64,000 nt of DNA from Arthrobacter glacialis (GTDB lineage Bacteria > Actinomycetota > Actinomycetes > Actinomycetales > Micrococcaceae). This document shows positions 45,600 through 53,534 of this stretch, in pieces. The notes below the pieces were generated by a model. The model did no database searches. It saw only the letters and a list, made by a program, of their open reading frames with translations, and was not told where the DNA came from. The position numbers and the translations under genes were made by a program. Position 1 is the stretch's first letter; each line of letters starts with the position of its first letter. The DNA lies in contig NZ_PPXC01000012.1 of NCBI RefSeq assembly GCF_002909445.1, forward strand, positions 1 to 64,000. The letters run 5' to 3'.

Positions 45600-45933
45600 G
45601 AGATGAACAAGAACCTGCCACCATCATCGTGGGTGTTGATGGTTCTGAGTCTTCCATCGAAGCCCCCCCGTCAAGGCGAGAAGCTCGCCGTTGCGCTGGG
45701 GCCCGGGTGAAGGCCATGGCATGTTGAAATTTCCCAACCGTTTACCAAGTCCCCTTTTCCCTGGGGAGCATAGATTTCAAGGGCGCCGCTCAAGATGTCT
45801 TCGACCATTCCATTGAGCGCGCGTTTGGCGTGGGTTTGACGGATTCATGGGGCTGCTGATGGGCTCCGTCAGCACCGCCTGCACCGCGCACGCCCATTGT
45901 CCGGTGCTCATTGTGCACGCAGCTCCTGCATGA
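45596..45933 (+). pseudogene. Decayed universal stress protein gene
   Basis: The ATG overlaps the phosphoketolase stop by four bases and begins TIIVGVDGSESSIEA, a normal USP start, but the frame is lost within 42 codons. Later pieces occur in order in other frames: WHVEISQPF, GAAQDVFDHSIERAFGV and finally GLLMGSVSTACTAHAHCPVLIVHAAPA, ending at the stop 45931-45933. Several deletions and frameshifts are needed, so this is a remnant of a third USP once coupled to phosphoketolase. Confidence 0.8.
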
Positions 45934-45964
45934 GTTCTTGGGTCTACCCTGCTAATTTGGGCAC

Positions 45965-46687
45965 ATGAGCAACTTGATGGGGTCCCATGACAACGAACCG
46001 CACACGGCCAACATCGCCGGGCGCCTGAACTGGCTGCGGGCAGGCGTGCTCGGCGCCAACGACGGCATAGTCTCCGTCGCCGCAACCGTAGTTGGAGTTG
46101 CTGGTGTGACGAACTCACCCACACCGATTCTTGTGGCAGGAGTCGCCGCGGTGGTTGGCGGTGCCGTTTCCATGGCCCTGGGTGAGTACGTTTCCGTCAG
46201 CAGCCAGCGCGATAGCCAACGGGCACTCATCGAGAAGGAACGACTCGAACTGCTCGAAGACCCGGAGGGAGAGTTGGCCGAACTCACAGGCCTCTACAGG
46301 GCCAAAGGACTCAGCGCGGCCACGGCGGATCAGGTGGCCCTTGAGCTGACGGCCCACGATGCCCTATCGGCGCACCTGTCAGCGGAACTCAACATTAGCC
46401 AGCATGAGGAAGCGAATCCCTGGCAAGCGGCCTACGCTTCCGCGGCAGCGTTTACCGCCGGCGCTCTCCTGCCTCTGCTCGCCATCCTGCTGCCGCCCGC
46501 GGAGTGGCGGATCCCAGTCACGTTCCTGGCCGTCCTGCTGGCCCTTGCCCTCACAGGAACCTTGAGCGCAGCCATCGGAGGCAGCTCCAAAACAACCTCG
46601 GCAACCCGTTTGGTCATTGGCGGCGCCCTAGCCCTCGCGGCAACCTACGGCATCGGCAGCGCGCTCGGGGCCAGCGGTGTCATTTAG
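45965..46687 (+). CDS. VIT1/CCC1-family iron/manganese transporter
   Basis: A 240-residue membrane protein with five TM helices. RLNWLRAGVLGANDGIVSVAATVVGVAGV and AVSMALGEYVSVSSQRDSQ are the TM1-TM2 signature of the VIT/CCC1 family. A charged cytoplasmic helix pair (EKERLELLEDPEGELAELTGLYRAKGL) follows, as in the metal-binding domain of plant VIT1. It probably exports or sequesters Fe2+ or Mn2+. Full length. The window's hypoxia context fits iron redox control, by inference only. Confidence 0.9.
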   Translation: MSNLMGSHDNEPHTANIAGRLNWLRAGVLGANDGIVSVAATVVGVAGVTNSPTPILVAGVAAVVGGAVSMALGEYVSVSSQRDSQRALIEKERLELLEDPEGELAELTGLYRAKGLSAATADQVALELTAHDALSAHLSAELNISQHEEANPWQAAYASAAAFTAGALLPLLAILLPPAEWRIPVTFLAVLLALALTGTLSAAIGGSSKTTSATRLVIGGALALAATYGIGSALGASGVI

Positions 46688-46871
46688 CTGCGCTCGACCT
46701 GTTGAGGGCCCCGACATCGTTGAAAAATGTCCGTCACGAGCTTGCCCAGCCGTTCGACAATCTATGGTCCAACGGCCGAACCCACCGGCTGTGGTAGCCG
46801 CCCAGCAGCTCGGCCAGCATCGAAACCGGTGCTGCGTCATCCACCACAAGAACACACTGCTCTTCAGCCAT
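46684..46871 (-). pseudogene. Possible frameshifted small ORF of unknown family
   Basis: From ATG 46871 a frame reads MAEEQCVLVVDDAAPVSMLAELLGGYH and WVRPLDHRL, then breaks near 46747. With one base removed it would continue ERLGKLVTDIFQRC to a stop at 46684, overlapping the VIT stop. Composition looks coding, but the family is not recognised and no strong ribosome site is present. Low confidence. Confidence 0.3.
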
Positions 46872-46921
46872 GCAGGGAAGTGTGGGTCGCGCAGCCTGCG
46901 GGCGGCGCAATAGGGCGTGGC

Positions 46922-46935
46922 GGGACGTTCGGCCC
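46922..46935. promoter_or_regulatory. Perfect DevR-box-like dyad upstream of flavodoxin
   Basis: GGGACGTTCGGCCC fits all eight fixed positions of GGGNCNNNNGNCCC, 75 bases before the flavodoxin ATG. With a usual -42 position, transcription would start near 46971, about 40 bases before the gene. Confidence 0.5.
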
Positions 46936-47010
46936 TAGTGGAATAGAGCAGGGCCAGCAAGGCTTGTTTAAGCACCCCGCCACCCCTTTGTCCCGAGAAA
47001 GGTCATCACG

Positions 47011-47550
47011 ATGAGCATCGCCGTCGTCTATGAGTCCATGTTTGGCAACACACGCGCCATTGCCCTGGCCATCGCTGAAGGATTGACACCCTTTGGAACC
47101 GTGATCACGGCAAACGTCAACGACCCGCGAGCTCTGGAGGCCGCGCGTTCGGCTGACTTGCTTGTTCTCGGTGGCCCCACTCACGCGCATGGCATGACAA
47201 GGCCCGCTTCACGCGAAGAAGCAACAACGTGGGCCAAGGATGCATCGAAGAATCTGTCACTTGAACTCATGGCGGCGGGGATGGGGGTGCGCGAATGGAC
47301 CAAGGACCTGGACCTGGTGCCAGCCCTGTCTGCGGCCTTTGACACCCGCAGGGACTTGGCGCGGATTCTCACAGGAGCGGCATCGGGGCATATTGGGCAT
47401 GCTCTCACCAAACGAGGCTCACGCGCGGTCATTTCGCCGGAGAGCTTCCTGGTGTCCAAAGACAACACTCTCGACGACGGAGAGCTGGCCCGGGCCCGGA
47501 ACTGGGGCGCTAGCGTGGGCAAGGCCATGGAACAGTTTATCCACCACTAA
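47011..47550 (+). CDS. Flavodoxin-domain protein
   Basis: A 179-residue flavodoxin-like protein. The FMN phosphate loop is YESMFGNTRAIA (residues ~7-18), followed by LLVLGGPTHAHGMTRPASR, which would contact the isoalloxazine ring. The C-terminal half (GAASGHIGHALTKRGSRAVISPESFLV) is typical of the actinobacterial flavodoxin/NO-synthase-type family. AAAGGTC precedes the ATG. Probably a low-potential electron carrier or NAD(P)H:quinone-type reductase; the partner is unknown. The upstream perfect dyad links it to the hypoxia island. Confidence 0.87.
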   Translation: MSIAVVYESMFGNTRAIALAIAEGLTPFGTVITANVNDPRALEAARSADLLVLGGPTHAHGMTRPASREEATTWAKDASKNLSLELMAAGMGVREWTKDLDLVPALSAAFDTRRDLARILTGAASGHIGHALTKRGSRAVISPESFLVSKDNTLDDGELARARNWGASVGKAMEQFIHH

Positions 47551-48030
47551 CTCGGGCTTGGGCGGCGGTCAGCGGGCCAAAGGCCAGCCCCTGACCGAGT
47601 CCGCTGAGCAGCATCGGCCCCACTACGGCGACCTGGAAGGGTGCACCGGCAGCGGTGTGGGAGATCGGCACCATGCCTCACAAAACCAACGCAAGGGCGA
47701 CGACCCACAGGGGCGCGTTGCCGACTTTCCGCGTCAAACGTGACACGGACAAGGAGAACACAAACTGAACCACCGTCATGGGCAGGAAGCCAAGCCCGGC
47801 TTAAAGTTGCGTCCAGCCATAGACGCTCCGGAAGAACTGCGTGGCGAAAAGAAGAAGGCAATCATGGTGCCGGCGCGCGCACCTATTAGCAGCAGCCCGC
47901 GGAAGACAAGCGTAGAAGCGTTTTGCAGCCAGGCGAGGGCCGTGGGCGAGTGGTTTATGCTGGCCTGGATTTCCGGCAAACCAACCCCAAAGAAGTCAAT
48001 GTCGTTTCCATAATCACCAGTGCACAGCAA
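47551..48030 (-). pseudogene. Decayed DHA2-type MFS exporter gene
   Basis: Read on the minus strand, the N-terminal piece DFFGVGLPEIQASINHSPTALAWLQNASTLVFRGLLLIGARAG is an MFS TM1-TM2 region. It then jumps, in another frame, to LFATQFFRSVYGW, a stop, GLGFLPMTVVQFVFSLSVSRLTRKVGN, a second stop, and GLGQGLAFGPLTAAQA. These are segments from the second half of 14-TM exporters. Most of the gene is deleted, and two stops and at least one frameshift remain. Confidence 0.75.
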
Positions 48031-48221
48031 GTGCCGCAACTGTGTCAGTGCCTGCCTATCCGGGTACTGGCAGGGCCCCCTTCCCAGTGGCTGCAGTTGC
48101 TAAACAGCTTCGAGCACAGCGACGGAGAATGGGTCATTGACCGCACGCTCGCCTCAGTCCGGCAAGGCAGGCCCTGACAGGGACTCCCTCGCAGATGGCC
48201 ACGGGAAGTAACGTTGTATGT

Positions 48222-49148
48222 ATGAACAACCGTAGTGAAATCAGGGAATTCCTTGCTTCCCGACGAGCAAAGCTCACACCCGAACAGGCCGGGCTGCCCA
48301 CCTTCGGCGGCATTCGTCGTGTCCCGGGGCTTCGGCGCGAGGAAGTGTCTCTTCTGGCGGGCGTGAGCGTGGAGTACTACACCCGCGTGGAGCGCGGCGG
48401 CCTTGCCGGTGTTTCGGACGCTGTGTTGGAGTCCATTGCGCGGGCCCTTCAGCTGAACGAGGCCGAGCACGAACACTTGTTCAATTTGGCCAGGGCAGCC
48501 GGGCCGGCCACACGCCCACGGCGGCAAGCAGCTAAGGGAATCCATCCCAGCGTGCAGCGCATCTTGGACAGCATGGTGGGCATCCCGGCCTTTGTGCAGA
48601 ACGGCCGCCTGGACATAGTGGCGTTCAATGAGCTGGGCCGGGCCTTGTACTCAGGGGCCTTCGAGGATCCAACCCGGCCGGTGAATTTTGCCCGGTTCGC
48701 CTTTTTCAACCACAAGTCCCAATCGCTGTACCCGGACTGGAATCTTGCTGCGGACATGGCCGTGGCCATGCTGCACACCGAGGCCGGACGCAACCCCATG
48801 GATAAGTGCCTGATTGACTTGGTCGGGGAACTCTCAACCCGCAGCGACGAATTCCGCAAACGCTGGGCCCAACACAATGTCCGTCTTCACAGGACGGGTG
48901 CAAAAACGTTCCACCACCCGGTGGTCGGCGAGCTCAGGGTGCATTTCGATGCCTTGGAACTGCCGGCAACACCTGGCCTGACCATGATTACCTACAGTGC
49001 CGAGCCGGGATCCGCCTCGGAAGATGGTTTGCGGCTGCTGGCCATGTGGGCGGCAACCAACAGACAAGCCGAAAATGCCGCCGCCGCGCCCGCCGGGCCA
49101 GAGAAGGCCCACGAGCAGCGGGTCATGCCCGCTGATCTGGACCAATAG
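48222..49148 (+). CDS. MmyB-type XRE-family transcriptional regulator
   Basis: A ~308-residue regulator: N-terminal HTH of the XRE type (NRSEIREFLASRRAKLTPEQAGLP...RRVPGLRREEVSLLAGVSVEYYTRVERG) and a C-terminal MmyB ligand-binding PAS-like domain (~100-270), which in related proteins binds fatty acids. The frame is open to 48195, but family members start at the MNNRSEIREFL site (48222). Its usual divergent target, an efflux or reductase gene, is represented only by the decayed MFS gene upstream, so it may have lost its target. Confidence 0.88.
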   Translation: MNNRSEIREFLASRRAKLTPEQAGLPTFGGIRRVPGLRREEVSLLAGVSVEYYTRVERGGLAGVSDAVLESIARALQLNEAEHEHLFNLARAAGPATRPRRQAAKGIHPSVQRILDSMVGIPAFVQNGRLDIVAFNELGRALYSGAFEDPTRPVNFARFAFFNHKSQSLYPDWNLAADMAVAMLHTEAGRNPMDKCLIDLVGELSTRSDEFRKRWAQHNVRLHRTGAKTFHHPVVGELRVHFDALELPATPGLTMITYSAEPGSASEDGLRLLAMWAATNRQAENAAAAPAGPEKAHEQRVMPADLDQ

Positions 49149-49297
49149 GACATCCGCTGGGGCATTCTTATCTGCGCGACGGCTGGTTCGATGCTGCCCG
49201 CGGCCTTTTTGTGGGGGTCCCTGCTGGTACCCCCTAACACCGCGGCCTGTTTACGGCCCAAACTCTCGTGTTGACTAGAAGTAGCACGGGGCAACCA

Positions 49298-49436
49298 TGA
49301 CCATGAGTAGGGCACCTCCCACCCATTCTCCACCCGCGACCGGCTGCCCCGGGCGATCCTGTTGGTCATGGCCCTGACAGGATTCATCCTGTTCGCCACC
49401 GAGGGAACGGCCGGCCAGCCTTCCCCACCTAGCTAG
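49298..49436 (+). pseudogene. N-terminal MFS gene fragment
   Basis: A short stretch reads TRDRLPRAILLVMALTGFILFATEGTAG before a stop at 49434-49436. This resembles the first TM helix of DHA1-type MFS exporters. A plausible ATG at 49298 is in another frame, so a frameshift and a large 3' deletion are implied. The remaining ~150 bases between the regulator and this fragment show nothing else. Confidence 0.45.
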
Positions 49437-49467
49437 CCGACGGCGCCTGCCACGTGCCGCCGTCGGC
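49436..49467. other. Hairpin upstream of the alcohol dehydrogenase gene
   Basis: GCCGACGGCG (49436-49445) and CGCCGTCGGC (49458-49467) form a 10-bp perfect stem with a 12-base loop, 41 bases before the ATG. No T-run follows. It could be a terminator for upstream transcription or an mRNA leader structure. Confidence 0.5.
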
Positions 49468-49508
49468 CATCCACAATCCACCTCTGTACATCAACAACAG
49501 GAGAAATC

Positions 49509-50549
49509 ATGTTTACCGTTAACGCTTACGCCGCACCCTCCGCCACCGGCGAGCTGGTCCCCACCACCATCGAGCGCCGGGCCGTGGGTCCCCACGATGT
49601 CCTGATCGAGATCAAATACGCGGGCATCTGCCACTCGGACATCCACACAGTCCGCGGCGACTGGGGCCCGCAAAGCTACCCGCTGGCACCAGGACACGAA
49701 ATCGCTGGCATCGTCACCGAAGTTGGTTCCGCAGTCACCAGGCATGCCATCGGTGACAGGGTGGGCGTGGGCTGCATGGTGAACTCCTGCGGCGAATGCG
49801 CCAACTGCCAGGCCGGTGAGGAACAGTACTGCTTGGCCGGAAATACCGGCACTTACGGGGCAGTGGACCGCGACGGCACCATCACCCAGGGCGGCTACTC
49901 AGCCCACGTGGTGGTCACCGAAAACTTCGTGGTCCGCATCCCCGAAGGCTTGGGCCTGGACGTGGCGGCACCACTTCTTTGCGCCGGCATCACCACCTAC
50001 TCGCCCCTGCGTCACTGGGGCGCCGGTCCCGGCAAGAAGGTCGCCGTCGTCGGCTTGGGCGGGCTCGGCCACATGGCCGTCAAGATCGCCCACGCCATGG
50101 GTGCCGAGGTCACGGTCCTGTCCCAGTCGCTGAAGAAGCAGGAGGACGGGCTCCGTCTGGGCGCCGACCACTACTACGCCACAAGTGATGAAAACACGTT
50201 CACCGATCTCGCCGGCAGCTTCGATTTGATCATCAACACCGTCAGCGCCTTCATTGACATCAACGCCTTCCTGCAGCTGTTGCGGCTCGACGGCGCACTG
50301 GTCAACGTCGGCGCCCCGGCCGAACCGCTCCCGGTTCAGGTGTTCTCGCTGATCCTGGGCCGCCGTTCCTTCGCAGGGTCCGCGATTGGCGGCATTCGCG
50401 AAACCCAGGAAATGCTCGATTTCTGTGCCGAACACGGCATCGGCGCGGAGATCGACGTCATCCCGGCCAGCAAAATCAACGAAGCCTACGAGCGTGTTTT
50501 GGCATCCGATGTCCGCTACCGCTTCGTCATCGACGCAGCCACGATCTAA
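49509..50549 (+). CDS. Zinc-dependent alcohol dehydrogenase (YahK/CAD-like)
   Basis: A 346-residue MDR-superfamily NAD(P)-dependent alcohol/aldehyde reductase. The catalytic-zinc site is [15 protein letters not shown] with PGHEIAGIV. The structural-zinc cysteines are in [20 protein letters not shown], the Rossmann motif is [15 protein letters not shown], and the substrate-side ending is [10 protein letters not shown]. The group reduces a broad range of aldehydes, usually with NADPH. AGGAG precedes the ATG by about six bases. It could regenerate NAD(P)+ when oxygen is low, an inference from context. Confidence 0.92.
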   Translation: MFTVNAYAAPSATGELVPTTIERRAVGPHDVLIEIKYAGICHSDIHTVRGDWGPQSYPLAPGHEIAGIVTEVGSAVTRHAIGDRVGVGCMVNSCGECANCQAGEEQYCLAGNTGTYGAVDRDGTITQGGYSAHVVVTENFVVRIPEGLGLDVAAPLLCAGITTYSPLRHWGAGPGKKVAVVGLGGLGHMAVKIAHAMGAEVTVLSQSLKKQEDGLRLGADHYYATSDENTFTDLAGSFDLIINTVSAFIDINAFLQLLRLDGALVNVGAPAEPLPVQVFSLILGRRSFAGSAIGGIRETQEMLDFCAEHGIGAEIDVIPASKINEAYERVLASDVRYRFVIDAATI

Positions 50550-51270
50550 ACCATGACGGGCCAGCGGCCGTGATGGTGATCCAATCCGGGATCGCCACCA
50601 CGGCCGCTTTCCGTGCCGTCAAGGACAGCCAGTGTTCGTGGCCGAGCTCCACGGATGTTGTGGAAACCTCAAAGATGGGCCGCCCCCAACGGTTGATCCA
50701 GGTCGCCTTGAGCGTAGCTGGCTTCACCGTGGTGTCGGCCTTGATCCGGGCAAATACGTTCGGCTCTGCGTCGCTTGCCTCGGATTACTTGCCTTCAAGC
50801 CTTCTTGCGTCCGCCGCGGGCTGAAGGATCGTGGACGCCTTGCGCCCGGGCTGCGGGCTGATTTGCTGCGCTGTTCGGATGCCCTCCGCCACCCCGGGGT
50901 TACACGAACCTTTCGGACAATCGAGATGAGCGAGCCTAAACGAGGAGGCCTGAGTGCCACAGCGCAGGCTTGGCCCCGGTCATCTACCGGAGGTTTCTGC
51001 CTGCAGGGGTTGGCGGTTTCGTGGCCAAGAATCGGGCGTAAAGGTTTCGTAAAGACCGCCGAGTTGGCGAATGACCGGTGCTAGGCTCCATGGTGCGTGC
51101 CGCCTAGCTCAGGACCTGCATGGCCGGCAGCGAAGGGGCGCCGCCCGGAGGACAGCTGGCAGAGATGTTCTTGACAACGGAAAGGCCCTACTGATGCAAA
51201 CACCCAAGCTCCTAGCACCACAGGGTTGCCTTCCAGGCTGTGTCCGCTCCGTCGGAACCGAACGGACACC
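50550..51270. other. Long gap between alcohol dehydrogenase and TrkH genes
   Basis: No gene is firmly recognised. On the minus strand a frame at 50527-50727, open to about 50770, has coding-like alternating hydrophobic strands (TLKATWINRWGRPIFEVSTT...LGHEHWLSL). It has no family likeness or good start, and overlaps the dehydrogenase 3' end by 23 bases. Nearer trkH the sequence has several G+C-rich complementary stretches (51100-51170) that could fold as a leader RNA, but I could not match it to the c-di-AMP (ydaO) riboswitch consensus. Confidence 0.35.
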
Positions 51271-52701
51271 GTGTTGAAGATTCTTGCGCGAAAGTGCCGT
51301 CCCGGCGACTCCCCGGTGACCCGCAGGTCACTGGACTTCAAGGGACCCGCCTCAAAAAAGGGGTCCCGGCTGGCCGGCGCCCTGCAACATCCTGTCCGCA
51401 CGGTGCCGCTGGCCTTCCTCGCGGTGATCCTCGTTGGGGCGGCTCTGCTCATGCTTCCGTTCTCACGCACGGCCGGTGACACCGAGTTCCTCATGCCGGC
51501 ACTCTTCACAGCCGTCTCGGCCGTCTGCGTCACAGGCCTGATCACCGTGGACACTGCCACGTTCTGGACGCCCTTTGGCCACGTTGTCATCCTGGCGCTG
51601 ATCCAGGTTGGCGGGTTCGGCATCATGGCACTGGCCACCCTGCTGGCACTGCTGGTGCGCAAAAGCATCGGGTTGAGGGGCCAGCTGGTGGCGCAGTCCG
51701 AGACCCACACGCTGAACTTTGGTGACGTGAAGGCAGTGCTTTTCCGCGTCTTCAAGATCATGGCCACCATTGAGCTGGCCACGGCCGCCGTCCTGAGCGT
51801 CCGCTTCTGGCTCGTGTATGAAAGCAATCCGGGCACGGCCCTCTGGCACGGTTTCTTCCACGCCATCTCGGCGTTCAACAACGCCGGCTTTGCCCTCTAC
51901 AGCGACAACTTGATGGGCTTTGCCGACGATCCCTGGATCATCGTCCCCATTTGTGTGGCCGTGGTGGCTGGCGGGCTGGGTTTCCCCGTGATCATCCAGC
52001 TGCTGGGCGGCCGGTTGAAGCTCAAGGACTGGAACATCCACCTCCGCCTGACCGTCTACGGAACAGTCATGCTCCTGGCCGTGGGATTCGCATTCTTCGC
52101 CGCCATTGAATGGAACCGGGTCGAAACCTTGGGCCCTCTCAGTACGGGTGGAAAAATCCTGGGCGCACTGGGCGGAACGGTCTTTCCCCGCACGGCAGGC
52201 TTCAACAGCATCGACTATGGGGTTGCCTCGGAGGACACCCTCATGGTCACCAACGTCTTAATGTTCATCGGCGGCGGCAGTGCGGGTACGGCCGGCGGGA
52301 TTAAGATCACCACCTTCCTGGTACTGGCCTTCGCCATCTGGAATGAGATCCGCGGCCGCGAACAGGTCACCATCGCCCACCGATCCATCAGCCCCTCGGT
52401 GCAGCGGCAGGCACTGACCGTGGCGCTGCTCGGCGTGGCCGCGGTCATGACCGGCACCCTGTTGCTGCTGATGACCACCGACTACAGCCTGGACAAGGTG
52501 TTGTTCGAGGCTATCTCCGCTTTTGCCACGGTGGGTGTGAGCACAGGCATCACCTACCACTTGCCGGCCAGCGCCGAATGGGTACTGATGGCCTTGATGT
52601 TCACGGGGCGTCTGGGCACTATCACCGTTGCCTCGGCGATTGCCTTGTCCTCGCGGCCACGACTGCACAGGCTGCCCGAGGAAAGGCCCATCATTGGCTA
52701 G
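51271..52701 (+). CDS. TrkH/KtrB-type potassium transporter subunit
   Basis: A ~476-residue K+ translocating subunit made of four M1-P-M2 repeats. The four selectivity-filter loops are visible: SAVCVTGLITVD, SAFNNAGFAL, TVFPRTAGFNSID and SAFATVGVSTGIT, each with its central glycine. The regulatory KtrA/TrkA subunit is not adjacent. The frame opens at a TTG (51226); I prefer the GTG at 51271, giving a short basic N-terminus before the first helix, but evidence for either start is weak. Function is K+ uptake driven by H+ or Na+. Confidence 0.9.
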   Translation: MLKILARKCRPGDSPVTRRSLDFKGPASKKGSRLAGALQHPVRTVPLAFLAVILVGAALLMLPFSRTAGDTEFLMPALFTAVSAVCVTGLITVDTATFWTPFGHVVILALIQVGGFGIMALATLLALLVRKSIGLRGQLVAQSETHTLNFGDVKAVLFRVFKIMATIELATAAVLSVRFWLVYESNPGTALWHGFFHAISAFNNAGFALYSDNLMGFADDPWIIVPICVAVVAGGLGFPVIIQLLGGRLKLKDWNIHLRLTVYGTVMLLAVGFAFFAAIEWNRVETLGPLSTGGKILGALGGTVFPRTAGFNSIDYGVASEDTLMVTNVLMFIGGGSAGTAGGIKITTFLVLAFAIWNEIRGREQVTIAHRSISPSVQRQALTVALLGVAAVMTGTLLLLMTTDYSLDKVLFEAISAFATVGVSTGITYHLPASAEWVLMALMFTGRLGTITVASAIALSSRPRLHRLPEERPIIG

Positions 52702-52768
52702 TTGTGTGGACCAATGCGGCTTGTGGAGCGGTGGCTCCGCCATCTAAGGCAGACTGGGCTTTTTGGCG

Positions 52769-52832
52769 GTCGCGCCCGTCCCCGCTTTTCGCCCCCGTTG
52801 GGACGGGGACGAAAAGCGGGGACGGGCGCGAC
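52769..52832. terminator. Long hairpin between convergent trkH and tetR
   Basis: Left arm 52769-52791 and right arm 52810-52832 are perfect reverse complements over 23 bases. The intervening 18 bases can pair further (CCCCGT with ACGGGG) around a TGGG loop, giving a stem of about 30 bp. It lies between convergent genes like the repeat at 12762 but has an unrelated sequence. No T-run follows. Bidirectional termination is the simplest reading. Confidence 0.7.
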
Positions 52833-52885
52833 GAAAGCCATGGAGAGACAATCGTGGGTCTGAGTCCAACCACTGTACGGCTCGG

Positions 52886-53413
52886 CTAGCTCCGCGCCAG
52901 CCCGGCCAGAAAAAGCCCCAAGCCGAACTCAAAGGCCGCATCGGCGCCGTCGTCCAGCTGCCCCACCAGGCCCGCCCGGGCAAGTCCCGCCCGGGTCTGT
53001 TCCTGTGTGGCGGCGCCCAAAATGAAGTGGATGAGAGCATCGGCGGCCCACTGCACCTCCTGGGCTGACAGTCCCTGTACGGCCATCAGCTGGCGAAGAT
53101 GCAGCATTGGCGAAGGCGCATCCGGTGCCAGCGCATGGGCCAGGGCCACCACCTCTGCGCCGTCGCGCACGGACAGCAGCGCCCGACGAATGGCCAGCGC
53201 AAGTCCGCGCAGAGTTCCCGCCTGACCCACGGGTTCCAGGATCATCCCGGCCAGCACTGTGAGCAGGTCCTGCTTGTTTTTGATGTGCCAGTACAGGGCG
53301 CCGGGCTGGACGTCCAGGTCCCGGGCCAGGCGGCGCATGGAAAGATCGGCCAGCCCGTAGTCGCGCAGGATGGCCATGGCGGCATCGACAATCTGCTCGC
53401 GTGTCAACGCCAT
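52886..53413 (-). CDS. TetR-family regulator, BioQ-like
   Basis: A 175-residue TetR protein. The N-terminal HTH (LTREQIVDAAMAILRDYGLADLSMRRLARDLDVQPGALYWHIKNKQDLL, residues 3-51) is complete, and the C-terminal ligand domain is short. It is divergent from bioB, and a perfect TTGAAC-N3-GTTCAA palindrome lies between them, as expected for BioQ, the TetR-type biotin repressor of actinobacteria. The ATG at 53413 has GAGGGG upstream; starts at 53443 or 53464 are possible. BioQ identity is inferred from context and operator. Confidence 0.82.
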   Translation of the reverse strand: MALTREQIVDAAMAILRDYGLADLSMRRLARDLDVQPGALYWHIKNKQDLLTVLAGMILEPVGQAGTLRGLALAIRRALLSVRDGAEVVALAHALAPDAPSPMLHLRQLMAVQGLSAQEVQWAADALIHFILGAATQEQTRAGLARAGLVGQLDDGADAAFEFGLGLFLAGLARS

Positions 53414-53489
53414 TGGCTCCGGTCCCCTCAGCTGTGTTGGCATGCCCCAGCGGCACCCCTCCATCTTCCCCCATGGAAGGTGGCCCCAA

Positions 53490-53534
53490 TTGACAGCAGC
53501 ACACCCACCTCGCACAATTGAACGGTGTTCAATT
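53490..53534 (+). promoter_or_regulatory. bioB promoter with BioQ-like operator
   Basis: TTGACA (53490-53495), a 17-base spacer and CACAAT (53513-53518) form a near-consensus promoter whose start point would fall at the bioB GTG (53525). The palindrome AATTGAAC-GGT-GTTCAATT (53516-53534), perfect over 8-base arms, covers the end of the -10 and the start codon. Repressor binding there would block RNA polymerase directly, and the mRNA would be leaderless. Confidence 0.75.

Noticed and set aside
49205-49260. GGGGT...ACCCC inverted repeat as a DevR-type site before the alcohol dehydrogenase
   Set aside because: Spacing does not fit GGGNCNNNNGNCCC and it is over 240 bases from the gene.
51071-51270. 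c-di-AMP (ydaO) riboswitch upstream of the TrkH gene
   Set aside because: Expected by context, but the conserved ydaO blocks could not be found in order and the foldable stretch is too short.
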